64,000 nt of DNA from Rhea pennata (lineage: Eukaryota > Chordata > Aves > Rheiformes > Rheidae): assembly GCF_028389875.1 (NCBI RefSeq), contig NC_084665.1, forward strand, positions 3,596,001-3,660,000, given 5' to 3'. The notes under the pieces were generated by a model, which was given only the letters and a program-made list of their open reading frames with translations, was not told the origin of the DNA and ran no database searches. Positions 47,911 through 62,300 of this stretch are shown here, piece by piece; the stretch's first letter is position 1; every line of letters begins with the position of its first letter. A program made the translations under genes and the position numbers.

Positions 47911-50900
47911 CCCCGCTGCCCCCATCTCCTCCGGCTCCCGCCCGGGGGCCGTCCGCGCCTCGCCGGGCTTCCCCGTCTGCTGTGCCCGTCCCGAGCAGCT
48001 CCGGGCGCCGGCGCGTCCCGCTGCCTGCCCTCCGCCGCCCACGGCCGCCGCCTCTGCCCCGCTCACCCCGCTGCCTCTCCGCCTACTCCCTGCGCTACCT
48101 CCCCCCGCTGCTCGCTCGCTCCCCCCCCCCCCCCCCACCCCGCCAAGTGCTTTTCTGCCTCCATTCCCACGTTATTTCTTCCCCTTTTCCTCCAGCACCT
48201 CCAGATATTCCCCCCCACACACACAACACGCACACAGACGCACTGCTTTCCCCCTAAATACGATTGCCCTCGTTCACTTCCAGCCCTTTCCCGAAATCCG
48301 GGGGTTCAGATGCTACGGCCTGCGCTTCATCTGTTTTCCAGATGTATCTGCATTGCCATAAGCGAACCCGTCGTTTCAGCAGCGGTGTCTTGCGGGGGTT
48401 GTTTTGCAATCTCAATAGGTTTCTCCTCCCCCCGCCCTTGGTGCAGCAGCGTTTTTCTGTTCATGTGCAGACCGGAAAGCTATAATGCACGTAGCCCATG
48501 GCAGGAGTGTGCTAGATTATACATGCTTTAATTGCACAGGTTTAAAAGCTAGCTCTTTAAATATGGTACGTGTGCGCGTTTTGAGGCTACAGAAGGAAGA
48601 TATGCAGTATGTCCAGGTGTGTGTATTTGAGTTGCCCTGTTTTTTAAATCATGGCGATTTAAATTTCCCTTTTACTGCCGTAAAATTAGTCTAGAGCTAC
48701 AGTATGGAGTCCTGTACTATTTTACGTCGACACTAGGGGTGTCTCCTACTTGCCACCACTGCCAAGAAATCAACGCCCTTTTTTAATAAACATTTATTTT
48801 AGCCTGCAGGAAGACTCTGGCAATATTTTGGTTCTAGAATTGGGGAATTACATGCACTTTGAATTTTTTCATTCTGACCTCTCGGAGTGCAAGGCCAGTT
48901 GCTTATTGCCATTTCACAGTAGACCTCATAGAACCCAGGAGCCAAAGATGGGTTCCCTTTTGTTTTTAAACAGAGGATTGCTATATATACTTTTTTAATA
49001 TAAAGTTTTGGCAGAAGCTGCTTTATGCTCAAGCTTTCTTTGCATGTATTCTTTGATGTCTGTTAGATAAGTATTTGGAGAAATACTTCAAAATGTTTAG
49101 AGACTTGTTTTGTTTTGACTTGTGGGTTAAAATGATATGTTTACTGAATGCCTTCACGGAGTCATGGGCTACATTGAGACTGTTGGAAAAGAAAGCTCAT
49201 ATTTTGAAAACAAGGTATTAGTGAGATAAAGAGCTTGAAAACAAAAATTATGATTGGTGCTGATAGTTGCTATGAGTATGTAGATGGAGAGTGGTCATAT
49301 TCCATGCAGTAGCTGGGCTCTTGCTGCCCTTAGTTGGGTCTTCTATGAAAATATTGTTCTCAGTGACTTCTCTGATGAGATGTGCTAACGTGCACAAGAG
49401 GAAAGAAAATGTTACTTAACAGTGGGATCTGTATTAGAGTGCTGCATAATGAATTTAGCTCTTATGTATGGGTAGCTATGATTAAGACAGAATGGAGAAA
49501 GAATCAAAATTATCCTAGAATCCTTTGCTACTAGAATAATAGCATATAATAATGTTCATTATTATTTTGTGATTCCTTAAGCAGTATTTCTATACAGTCA
49601 ACTGGCATGCTTTAAATGCAGATGCATGAAAAAGCTACTCTGGATATTATTTTTGTCACTGAAAGTGTTTGCTAGAATAAGCAGTAACAACACCAGGAGA
49701 CTTTTCACCATGGCTTTATTAGTACCCCATTTCTGATAACTTTAGAGGCCTTGTAGTTTGAAAACGAGGCTAAAACTAAGTAGCTGATAAGCATTAAAAA
49801 AAAAGAAAAGTGATTTAGGTTACTGTTATTTTTACTACCTTCATCTTGTGGATCTAATTTGGGAAGAGAAATAGAAATGAAATAGAAATAGGTTCTATTT
49901 CGACTTTTTTTTTCTTTCTATTTTTAATAGAGACCATTTTCACAGTTTGGAGTAACATTTCTTTTGTGTTCCTACAGGACCAGAGAGCTGGCAGTTAGAT
50001 GGAGGAAAAAGAGGTGAATGTGCTGTTGTATTCATAATAGATATTTTAAGATAAAACATAAGTATTTAGTGAGTCAGTATAACCCTGAATGTTTTGGTAT
50101 AGCTGTTTAAATTATTAAGAGTAATTTTTTAACAGGCAGAGAGTACTAAGTTGGTGAGTTTGTTACATAATGTTGGATGCAATGTTGATACGCTATTTCT
50201 GCCAGAGTTGATTTAGAAAATGCTATTCACAGAAACACTTGCTAGAAAAAGATAAATAGCATAGGTAGAGGATACTGAACAGTCTTGGTCTTGGATAAAT
50301 TCCATTTTGTTCAAGCAGCCTATATTCTAATAGGGAATGCCTCACAGGGACTGATTCTTATCTAGCTTTTGAGCTTCATAGCTGCAAAACAGAATACAAA
50401 GAATTCCAGGAAAGTAAACCAAACCACTTTATGTAACATGCATATCTTTTTTAATAAGCTGAAAAGAATCTTTGGGAATCTTTTGAACAGACTGTTTTAA
50501 ATCTGGACCCTACTACTGCTAACTCTGCTGAGAAGTTCTGATTCCCTTTGCTTGACTAGTGGCACTTAACACTACTTTAGTATTTTTCTCTAGCTGAAGT
50601 GATTCATTCACAGGCTGATCTAGAGCAGTGTTCGTAAGCTACTGAAGCGAAGGACTACCAAAACTTTTTCTGGGGGGGAAAAATAGCAAAACATCTTGAA
50701 TCATTGTTTATTATTTGGCAGGGAGAGTGCTAAAATAAATGCTTGAGTGAAGAAAAAACTAGTTATTCTGTTGCAAAATGATAATTTCGCTGCTATCTTT
50801 ACAATGATGCAGAATTGTTACAAAATTGAATTTACTATTTATCTTACTCCTGAGTGCAAGCTACAGGCAGAAGTGAGGAGCTGAGAAGCAATTGTATGGT

Positions 50901-53900
50901 CTGTCCTATAGACCACTGGTGGTTGATCTGCTACAGATGTAACTTGTCTACAATTCAAGCTGTGAAGCTCATGTGTAGGTCTTAAGGAAGAAGTACTTGG
51001 TAGGTTTATTTAAGGCAGTTTGCTTATTAAAAGCTTTTATTTTGGAAGTGATTGTAAAGAGGCATAAGTTTAGAGGCTAATCTGAATATGCGAATTTACT
51101 TAGCTCTCTGATCTTCAAAGGAAGACAGGGGGAAGAGTGAAGAGACTTTCGTAAGTAATTATGTTTTTCAGTATTTCTGTAGTGGAATAAAGTTGGAATT
51201 CTGTCTTATAGGGGTAACTTTTGATTTAGCAAATCTGGTAACAGTGAAGAGTGAAAGTTGGTGGAAACCATGTTTGGTGGGCGTGCCTCAGGAACTTCCA
51301 AGGCATTCATCTTATCTGCTAAGGCATCTGACTTCACTTTTGCTCCTGACCTCAGTCTGAGAGTCAGTGAGCACTAAAAGGGAAGCATTAAGGGACTGAG
51401 TTTAATAACGTCTAAATCAGAGTTTCTCTAGACACTTAAAGGAGGAGATGTGACCAGTTCTGACTGTCAGTGCTGGAAGAGATGAGACTTTAATTCTGAC
51501 ATTTCTAGGGAAACAAATGAATCTGAAACACATTTTAGTGCTAGACTGTTTCTCAGTCTGCTTCTACCTCATTTTTTCTCACCTATGTATATCAGAGATG
51601 TGCAAAAAACTGTTAAAGTATGGTTAGGCTTCTTTAAGAAATATTTTCTTCACTTTTGATTGAGGTGGTATATTTTAAGAAGAAATAAAGCTCTGAAGAT
51701 CTTATAGCTTCCCTATAGCCGAGTGTTGGATCAGTGCTTATCTGGCACTGCCACAAAAGGAATAGCTTTTTTTAGTTATAGGTATATTTAATAGTTTTGT
51801 TACACTATAATTCATAAATTACAACTGCACAAGATTTTTCAGCATTCCTTTGTTTTCACTATTAGTAAGAGAATTTCTTTCGTCTTTCTTTCCCCCCTCC
51901 CTTTTTTAACTGCCTATGATTCTTTAAGTTTTGTTGGAGAAAATTATATCCTCTGCTAAAATGTTATATAATGTGAAGTCTGAATGGTAGTTGAGCATGA
52001 AACTGTTTTGATTGAATTGTGCGAAATGGTGACAAAAAACTATGTTTATAGGACAACTTTTTTTTGGTAATTTGAGCTAATTTATGATTTCTTGAAAACC
52101 ATTCGCTCTTGATTTCCTTGCCTCTCTTCTTTCCTCCCCAGTCCTTTTTTTCTGCTCAGGATTGTAATGTACTGTGAATTTCTAATCAGAAGGAAGAACT
52201 GTGCTGTTCTTTGTTGTATAGCAGCAAATTCAGTTAGTGTCACCTTTCCCTATTTTCCATCTTTGTTCCTGGCTTACAGCCTTTTCTCTGTTTCCACATC
52301 TGTTTATTCTTGTGTACTCCCTACTGAAAGACCACAGAAGCAAAGGTGGTTGATTGTACTTCCTATGTGCTAGTATTTTTCCCCAGAATCTTCAGCAGAA
52401 ATGGGGAAAGTGCTATTCTGTGATGTCCTAGTCACGATCAAACTCCTCTGCTTCTGGAGGAAGCACTAGAAGGATGGGGGAGTGAAGACTGAAGTGTTGA
52501 GTGAGGAATGATGAGAGGCACAAATCTGTATGTATGTACCTATATGTGTGTTTGAGAAGTGCTTACAGGGTATGTAGTTGGAAACCTCTAAGCAGGGTAT
52601 TGTAAGGACATAATGACTTTGTTTTTTTACCGGCAAACTGTTGTTAATTAAAATGAGGAAAAAGATTTGAACTCCTTACTGCTGGGAAATGAGGAGTTTT
52701 ATTTATTAACTTGATTAAATTATTTTAAAACTTTCATTTTTTTTAACCCAGTGATAGTAAGAGCTTATCTTGCTATGCTCTTGTGAAGCTGATAAATATT
52801 GTCCTTGTTTTATAAATGAAAAGTTGAGGTCGTGTAGGGGGAATAACTTGTCTGAGGCCCTTTTGATTGTCCAAAAGCTAACACTAGTATGTTAACTGGG
52901 AAATGGAAAATGTGTTTGTGGCTATGTAAATAAAAAGTCTAAAGCAAATGAACTACTAAGAATTTTGAGGTCTCAGGACTGATAAATCATTAGAGTTAGA
53001 ATGCAACTTTTATGCCACTAGAAAACTTGTTATACACTGTCCATTTAGTTCAGGGCATATGATGGTATATAGAGCTCAAAAGCTTAGTTATACACTACCT
53101 TCTTTCAACATCTTTGTATCAGTATATTAGCTCCTCAGTGCCTTCTTTTAAAGGTTAGCCCTGGAAGTGGGCCTTTTATATCACATGAGAGCTATTGAGT
53201 TTCCTAGATATCATTGGCCTAAAGAAAGTAATTTCAACTCCAGCAGTTTGAGAAGGATCTGCTACAAAGATTGCCTTGCTGAATGAAGTAGGACAGACTT
53301 GGATAAGGAGCAACATCTTTTAATCTGGCATAGATGGATCTCTTTCAGTGTACCAGTTCAAGTACTTCTGGGATACTTTCACTGCCGTTGCCCTGGATCA
53401 GTGATCAGAAAGTTTCATTAATTCATAATGATATAATTTATAATGATATAACTAGAAGCAATATACACTTCTTGACATGTGATGTAGCTAGATTATTTTG
53501 GTCACCATTTGAAATCTCATGTTTGCTTAGTAATGCTGAACATTGAGATAATTTCAACCAAGGTTAAAGTTAAAATGTAGCTTGTCTTCCTGTGCGTATC
53601 TATTTATATATAGTTTAAGTGACAAAAGTCAGTGTGGAGAAGGTTTGGGTTTTTTTAGGTCGTTCAGGTGTCTTTACGAATAAAAATACCCATACCTCTG
53701 AAGTGCAGTCATTTTGGAGATGGCAGTTTATTTTAAATAAATTGGAAAAATGTAAAGGTGATGTTTTAATTTAGCTTTCAGAAAGCACAACTTATGAAAA
53801 CTTTAAATTGGCAGCTATTAGCAACTAAGTCTTTTCCATATGTAGGAAGACCAGTACAAAATGTTATGTATATTGCTTTGAGATTGTATATGGCACAGCC

Positions 53901-56900
53901 ACAAACACATTATTTTAACTGCTTGTGAAAACTATATAGTCTCCAGCCTTTTCTGCACCATTTATATCTGACTTGCTGGTAACTTGACAGTTGACCCTGC
54001 TGTCTATATTCTGTCCCATAAATAAGGAAGAATCCCTAGAGAAATAAGTAAAGATTAACTGTGTTAATGAAGACTCAGAAACTCATTGAATATATTGGAT
54101 AGCAAGACAATGTTGTTCATAAACTGTAATGAAAATATTAGCTTCCAAGCTGTAAACAGGTTGTGCCAGTTAATACACTTGTGTCAATATTTGTGAAGTC
54201 TGTGGTGATGGACGTTTTTAAGCAAACTGTTAAGGCAAAGAACCCACCCCCCCCCAATAAGCTGATATTGTGGCTATTTTAAAAAGCTCATGCAGTCAGC
54301 TTGAAGTTCACAAATGCTTTATAACATTCAGTAAGTTGTATAGAGTGGGAATTAAAAATGTGGCAAGACATTTGTTATCTAAAGAACTTAAGCCAGAATT
54401 TGGGGTTGGAGGGAGCACAAGAGGGAGGGGATAATGGATGGAAAGCCCAGAAATGAAGACCAGGGATAATACTGTTCTGGGAAGGAACACCACTACTGGA
54501 AAAGTGGATTCAGCTGGGATTCTCACAAAAATACGATCTTAGGATCATCTTTTGAAGCTCTGAAACCTCTTTCCTTCCTTCTATACACTCATGACAAATA
54601 GGGATTCCAGCTACCCTTTATTTTAAACAGCTAGAAATTTTGGGGAAAGAAGACCTATACATAGTGCTTATTTTTTCTCTTTTTCTTTCTTTCTCTCTCT
54701 TTTCCTACCCCTGTCACTCTGTGAACAGTCCCTGTATGTCTGTTTATCAGGTGTTTGGAGGTTTTAGTAGCAGGTTGTACAAGACAGACAACTGTTGTTG
54801 CACTGACAACTGGAAGGTTCTGAATAGCGTCACTGAAGTTGAAACAAGTCACCTGCATTTTCTCTGCTCTATGATGCTGTGACTAGCAGAGCTGTTAGTT
54901 ATTTAAAGGACTTCAAAGTAAATTTTTTGAAACAAACTGCATGAGTATGAGTTTAGGCTCTCGTACTCATGCGTGCTTTGTGGGCATGATGACTGAGCAG
55001 CTTTTTCAGTGTTGTGTATGTAATGATATTCTGTCGGGGAAGTTTAATTCAGTAGTGAGCCACTGCTTAACAGGCTTAGCACCTTGATATCTGAGCAGTA
55101 ATGGGTCAATTGCATTGATAACACTAAAGGAACACTTCCACTTTTTTGGAGATCAAAGCATGATTGCATGTAGACCTGCTAACAAGTCTAGAAAAACTTT
55201 CAGGGTACGTATGGAAACTGCAACAACAAAATTTTGTATAAATAAGTAGACTTGACTCCTATATTGGACTTAGGCAGACTTTCTCAACTCTAATCACTTG
55301 TCCTTCATAGATGTGTCTATTAAAGACTGTCCAGTGCTTTTAATCCTTGAAAAAGTGTAAGGATGTTATTAAAAAATTATTACTCTGCCTGAAGTATTTT
55401 ATTCAGACCAGTAAGTTTGATTCTTTTAAATAATGAGACTAATATAAAAGAACTTACATAGGGCACTATTTGGGTTAGTTTTTAAATTTCAGACAGTATA
55501 TTGAAAAATCAATTTAGTGATGAATGTCATTTAGAGAATACGAAAGGTTAATACGTTTTAGTCTTTTATAGTCTTCAACATTAGTGTGAAATTTGAATGT
55601 TGCTGAAATTGCATTTACTGGTCTATGCTTTTGAGTAGCTCACCTTTTGAAAAGATTGAAATCTGAGCAGTTAGCTTTAAGGTTGTCAAATTTTCTTTAC
55701 TGATGTGAAAACCAAAACTGTCATAAGTGACTAAAATCAAAGGGAAGTAGAAGATGATGTTTTAAGATTTATGCCTGCTGTTATATAACTATATAGTATT
55801 GAAATGCCCTGTGGTAGGGAGTAGGGCTTTTAGATTCCAGAAAATTGGTACTCTGAGTGAGAGGGTGAGGTGGGGTTTTTTTTGTTTCCATTTTTTTGCC
55901 ATAGTTTTGTCTTGCATACTTACTTTAGAGGGATTGTTCTAAGCCTGTGCAGTATTGTTTATAGTTTAAGTCAATCCGTATTTCCCAGCATCTTGCAAAC
56001 AGCAGTGAAATTGCTTGCATTTTAGAATTATTATTTTTTGATTTGTAGTTCATATTGAAGACAAGTGTGCCGATGTGTGCATATTATGTCTTTATTAAAG
56101 TTCACAAGTAGTAAACTTCTGTAAGTGTAGCCTATGAAGAGATAAGATGGGAAGCAGCAGAAAGACAGTAGCCTGTCGTTCTCTGGGTAAATTGTGTATG
56201 CATGCACAGTTGTGTCAGAGTCTTTTGGGGATGGATGCAATTATTTGTGCTGTATCTTGGACTAGGATGACTAGATTCTTGATTGTGAGCCTCCAGAGCA
56301 ACTGGTAATTATTACTAGAAATCACTGGGCTCTGCAGGGGTGTGTCTGCTTATTTTGAGAAACTCTGGACCCCATAAATAGCAGTCACTTTTATAATGCT
56401 GCTTTGTGCATACTTCTGTGCCTACTTTTATGTACGTTTAGAACTTATGTAAATTTAATGCTCTTCATAGGACAGCTGTTTTTAATCTTCTGTTGCCTTG
56501 TGCAACAGTTAATGAGCCCTGACTTCTGAGGGGAAGAAGTAATCTTAGTTCTAAGAGTTTTTACAAAAAACGCAAGCATCTTTCAGCTTTTGGATAGTTT
56601 TTCAAATACTTGACATCATTGTTTAAGTATAGACTGTTGAACCTGGGGTTGAGTTCTGATTTTCATCTTTTGAGTGTCCTCCTTTTATTAGCTTGTAGTA
56701 AAAGTGCTGAGTGAGGTATCTGAATTTGATATTGAATATTAAATATTTGTATTTTCTCATATAAATATAAGAAACAAGCTAGATCCTGCCCTGAATAATT
56801 TAAGCTTGAATAGTCTGTCCTTTTAATTGCACATGGATGTTACTTCATATCTGACTCTTGAATTGACTGCTGTGTTGTAGTACAACAAAGTCAGTATTTT

Positions 56901-59271
56901 CTCCATGATGCACCTCAAGTCTGTTTCAATATTTTTGGAATAATTATTAGAAATGAAAACCTTAATTGAAGTCAGTGTGGTATTCTTCTGTTTTACTACT
57001 TTTCACTTTGCATTCCTTTATTGTGGGAGTCTCTGATAATTGGAGAGCTTTGGAAATTACAGTGCATCTTTTCCAGAAAATAATAAATTTCTAATCTGTT
57101 GGAGTAGCAGTACTAGAAATCCTATTCAAGTATTCCCTTAGAATAGAAGATCTTAATGCCCTGAAGACCTATTCTAAATATCAAGAATCTTGCAAAAAGT
57201 TAAATACAGCATTTTTGATCCAGCTATATTGGATCACTGTGGTAGTGTAGGGCCTGTTTTCAAACTGTATGACTCATCTTTATCCTTTACTGAATTAATT
57301 CTTCATGCATCCTTGACTGGCATAAACTAATCCAGAGCTTGTTAAAATGTCTCAATTTAATAGCTGACAGCTGTAGTTCTGATGAAGTTGTTTTCTTTTT
57401 TTGGAAAGAAGAACCAAGTATTAAGATTAGTGTTAACTATTTAAAAGACAGTTAAGAATGCTGAATACAACTTCTATTTTGCGGATTCTGTATCTGTGCA
57501 ACAATTCCCCTTCAGTGTAATTTACTACTTTAATTTGTACATCTTGTCTGGTTCTGCTTCTTTGCATCTCTGAGTTATCTGTACTTGTCTGTTCATGAAG
57601 TTGAGTCCCACTTTTGAACTATCTTTTCTGTTTGGATGTGTGTTTTTACATCTTTACAGCGTTCTTTAGCCACTTCATGAATGACACTTTAACTGTCTGC
57701 TTTCCTTTATCATCTTCTCTGGTGTTATTTCGACTTTCTCACTTCTTGCTGGCCAGCCATGAGACTCTTATCTCTCTTCTTTTAAACTTGGATTTCTGTT
57801 TTTCTCACTAAGTGGTAATAAACTGTTTACAAGCTTCTTAAATAGATGTTATCTGTTATCCAGCCTGTTTCTATGCTCTTGTTTTACTTGATTTTTAAAT
57901 CTGTGCATTGACTTGTGTGACTCTTCTGAAACTTTGTTGTAAGTCCTGGTGGTATAGGCTGCGTGAATTGGCAGTACTCTCTGAATTAGCACTTAACTAC
58001 CCTGCTCAAGGACATTTGAGTCTTTTAAGCTACTACTAGACAGTTTTGTGCAATAGAATTGCATCAGCTTTTTTTTCCCTCTAGGCCCTCTCAGATCCCT
58101 TTAAAAATATCTATGCAACTATTCGCAAAGCTTTAACTGTGTAGTTAAAGTGGCTGAAAGAGATTACTTCAACACATTGTTGAATACACTGTTAAAACGT
58201 AAAAGCTTAGGCTAATTGGCAGAGAAGGATGCACTGGTTACATTGTTCTTGACTATTTCTAAAGTATTTCTCTGAACAGGTAATTACATTCAACTATACT
58301 TCGTAATATAATCTTACTGTAGTTACTATTCAATAATTACTCCAGTTCTTCATTTCTAGATGCCTGTTTTTTGTGAGGCTGTTTTCTTGCCTTTTTTGCT
58401 CTACAAGTACCCCTTGTAGTGATGTAGTGAGTCTGCTATCTCTAACACAGCCACAAAATAAAATTTTCTAAACTTATTTTTCCAACTGATACAGATCTCC
58501 ATTCTTTGCTTGTATGAGTCAGCGAACTGTTTATGGCTAGGGAACTTTACCAGATCCTCTGGGAACAAACAGATTAGTTTGTATGTCTGTCTCTTGCTGT
58601 CTGAGGATGATATGCTTCACTTCATTTCTAGCTAGGTTCTCATCTTTCATATTTGCCTCAGTCTAATACATATATCAGATGTATCTGATCATTCACAAGT
58701 GCTCCCTTAACCATTACTGGCTGAAGTTAGCAAGTTTTTCTCTACTGGGAGTATTTTGACTGCTGTAGCTCAGCTTCTGCCTTTGGAAAACTTTCAATAA
58801 AGAATATTATTACTCCTTTCTGATGATCATAGCTTCGCTGAGTATGTAGAGTGAAACTGATTTAAATAATATGTATCAGTGTTCCTGCTGCCTGTAAAAC
58901 TAGAGTTTTCAGTGTTGTATCTGACCTTTATGACACAAGCAAAATAAAGAAGTTCAGAAATGTCAAAAAACTGGTCTACCCTGAATTTTTTTCAGTGTTT
59001 TGAATTCGAAGTATCACAAATCATATTTTTTAAGAGGTAGTTCTGTTTCTACAGGTGCTGATAACACTTGCCTTTAATGTTTTAAAAATTATTCCAAAAA
59101 AATGTTTAAATTGCCAGCCATGCTTAAATGTACTATAAGCTGTAGTGATTTATGCAACATACTGAAGCATGTTTAAAAAACAGTGCATCACGAAAAAAGT
59201 CTATCTCTGCAGAATACACCCCTCATCAGATGGCAAGAATATTCTGCTTGAAGTGCTATAGGGAATAATAA

Positions 59272-59321
59272 TTAATTATTCTTTCTACTATTAGAAATCT
59301 TTAATTAATCTTTCTACTATT
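59272..59321. repeat. Imperfect 29-bp tandem repeat
   Basis: TTAATTATTCTTTCTACTAT at 59272 recurs 29 bp later as TTAATTAATCTTTCTACTAT, one base different. Small local duplication within PPP3R1 intron 1. Confidence 0.75.
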
Positions 59322-62300
59322 TTTACCAGTTTTGGATGGGGATATTGAGCTACTAGTTAACTTTGCAGAGTTTTACTTTTATTGCTCCAGAGAACTATTT
59401 ACTAAAGCTCCCTGATTCTTTTTGTTTTCTAGTACTTGGGAGTGCTGAGAATTAAATAGGCATAATTGAAAGCAGTCTTATGAGGGTATTTATATATAGA
59501 AAACTGTATTTCAATATGGTTTTAGGTCAAGTTAATCTATTTGTAAAGCAACTGTTTTGTTTCTATATAGGTCATCGAGTGATTAATTCTGAGTTTTGTT
59601 GGAAAACTATTTTTATGTCTTTGTATTGGAGTGGAAGTTTTGAACATTGTCAGCTTTCTTGGAAGGTACTTTGGACAAAAACTTCTTGTTTTTGTTTTTT
59701 CCAAATTGTTGCAGAGAAAGGGAGAAGCTGGAATAGTTTTAATTAGCAGCTAAATATTTTTCCTGTAAATTAATGTTTTGACTCACTTGGTAGTTTTGTG
59801 TTTACTCATTTGAGAGACTACAAGAAGCTAAATATCTCATCCATTGTTTTAATAACTGGTCAAAAGTGGCTTTATTTTTTTCCTATTCCCTCCAGGTTCT
59901 CAGTGATGCTTGTGTACTTTTGGCTTAATGTTGAGAATGAAGTTTTGTTTCCTTTTATGTAAATGTTACTTTATTTTTCCAGCGCTGGAGTTACTCTATT
60001 CCACACAAGTGCACGCACACAATTTACTCTTTATAGTCACTTGAGTTTTTCTACATTTGTATTCAGCTATAAGCAGAATATGGTTTTCCGATGTTCTCAA
60101 CTTAAAATATTTAATCAGTAGTTTTCAGATACAGTCTAGAATGTAGTATCTGTCTTGTTAAATAGATGTTGCTGTCGAATTTTTTCTGTTAATCTCTGAA
60201 TCTTATTTCAGAGAACAAGATCAACATGGTAAGTCTTTTTATTGTTTTCTCTTTTAGTAGATCTTCCTATCCACTCCCTTTCTAGTATCCCCTCAAGCAT
60301 AAATTATCTTTGCTTTTGAAGTAATGTGAAGACCTGTTTCCCACCCCACTTGGTGTCACTTCTCTGATAACCCCGCAATACCTCTTGCTAAATCTTAAGC
60401 CACATTTTGTGCTTTCACCTATGCTGTTATTTTTAAGCTTTTTATACTGTATACTCAACCATAAAACTGATGCCTTTTGCTACAACTTAACTCCTCTCTT
60501 TTGTTATGTGTGAAGACTTACGTATTTGTAGATCTGTTTAGCGTGTCGTTGACAGGTCTGTCTCGTTCTAGTCTTCTGGACCTTCCACCTTGTCTTGTTT
60601 CCGCTAGCATTTAGGAAGAGGTGCCTTTGTCAATGTAGTAGTATAATCACGGGGTGGATTGATCGGGTGCGGCTGTGTCCTGTATTTGCGCCCTCCCTCC
60701 CCTGCACTGTAAAGTTGGTAAACCTGAACCTTGGAGGCATTTGTTGTATGATGGGCCTGTGTGTAGTTCTGAAGGCACCTTTAGGCCTGAGGGAAAATCT
60801 GACTACCCAGCTCTAGGTACTCTAGGAGAAGGTGCCAGAGACTTTGCCTTTCAACCAGGCTGTTCTAAATAAATGATGCATCTTGCTGTTTAACGGAAAA
60901 AAAATCTCTGTATACTAAATCTTTAATATATTAAAAGTAATATATTATATTAGGTCTTTAAGTGACCATGGTTTTAAAATAGTGTCTCCAAAAAATAGTG
61001 GCCAACTCTAGATGGAATTTGTTATTTAAACCACTCTGCTGTGTGTATAGAGGTTTTCTTGCATTTTGTGCTCCTTTGCGGAGTCTTCTCTGAGTACTTT
61101 CTTCTAAGTTGTCTCAAACTTAATGATCCAGAATTTGAATTTGCGGGGGGAGGGAGGGAATTTTGAAGGGGTAGAACTTCTCCATGGGGGCAACTCAATA
61201 CAAATATCAAGCTTAACTAGAGTAAACTAACTCTATGGTAAATGAATTGATAGATTGACTTACAGAAACTAGACAATTTGTGACCTGTATGATTCTGAAT
61301 TCTTAAGATTCTAATTTTTTGGAAGCATTTCAAGTAATTATTCACCTCAAAATTGTACACATTGAAAATATTTCAGACTTCTATTTTTCTTTTAAGCTGA
61401 AAGGTACTGTTGGATAATAATCATGTTGATGTCAGATAAGGCGTATTCTGCTTAAAGTTCACATCTCGGCATTTTGATACCTGAGAGACCTTTTTGCTTT
61501 ATAGGAGAAGGAAACTTCATTGTGATTATCTTCTAATCCCCAGAGAAAGCTACTGTGATCCCCTCTTGGGCTGGGGTTATTGAATTAACTTCAGTCAGAA
61601 GACTTGTGTATTTGTTTTTTGTACTTCCATGATACTATTCCTAAACATGAAAGATCAGTATGTCGCACTGAATCACTACAGGGAGTCTGACTCTGGCCAC
61701 TTACTCTAGAGCTATTAAGGATGTCTAAATACGGTTTATGGCCTTCTAGTGGTGGCTGAAGGACTATTTGAAACTTCTGTGGGAACAGGGGCTTAAAAAT
61801 TTTGAGAATGTATCATCTGAAATAGTGGATAATGCCAGGATTCTGAGGGTGGATATATACTTGCCCAGAGTTTTAGCTGATGTGGAATATAGCTACACAG
61901 CAGCTTCCAGGGCAGTGTCAGTCTAACTCTCTTGATTTGAAAAGAAGTTGATAGTTCTCTTGTGAAAAATCATTAGCTTATCTGAATCCATGTCTTGCTC
62001 TCAGTAGCAGTTACCTCTGTTTCCAAAGAGTTTTTAGGCCTTTTGTGGTTCATGTAGCAGTTGCTAGGGTTAACTGGTGACAGTTTGAGAGAGATGTGCA
62101 AGATTTCAGACTTAACGTAGAACTTCTGGGTGTGTCATTTCTTTATTTCCAGCTGCATAAGAGGCTTCATAGGTAAAAGTAGTATATTAACACAAGCAGA
62201 ACAGAACCAAGAGCTGTCTTGCAAACATTTTTTGTGACCAATCTGGAAGGAATGGAGGACCAACCTCTCTCATTCCAAAGACTAGGTAACACAAGTTCTT

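Larger units (their letters stand above)
47250..48140 (+). promoter_or_regulatory. PPP3R1: PPP3R1 CpG-island promoter
   Basis: A GC- and CpG-dense block covering the promoter, first exon and first 370 bp of intron 1. Visible sites are a CACGTG E-box just upstream (47144-47149), a YY1-like GCGGCCATTTT near 47446-47456, a CRE-like GGACGTCACG near 47478-47487, GC boxes (CCCCGCCCCCCGCCCC) near 47496-47511, and GCGC-rich NRF1-like sequence around 47574-47616. There is no TATA box, so initiation is probably dispersed around 47560-47620. This fits a broadly expressed gene. Sites are read by eye; binding is inferred. Confidence 0.8.

Noticed and set aside
47738-48361. 207-codon plus-strand frame and other proline/arginine-rich frames in the PPP3R1 CpG island
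   Set aside because: CpG islands lack stop codons by composition, and the frame reads through the exon 1 donor into intron C-runs.
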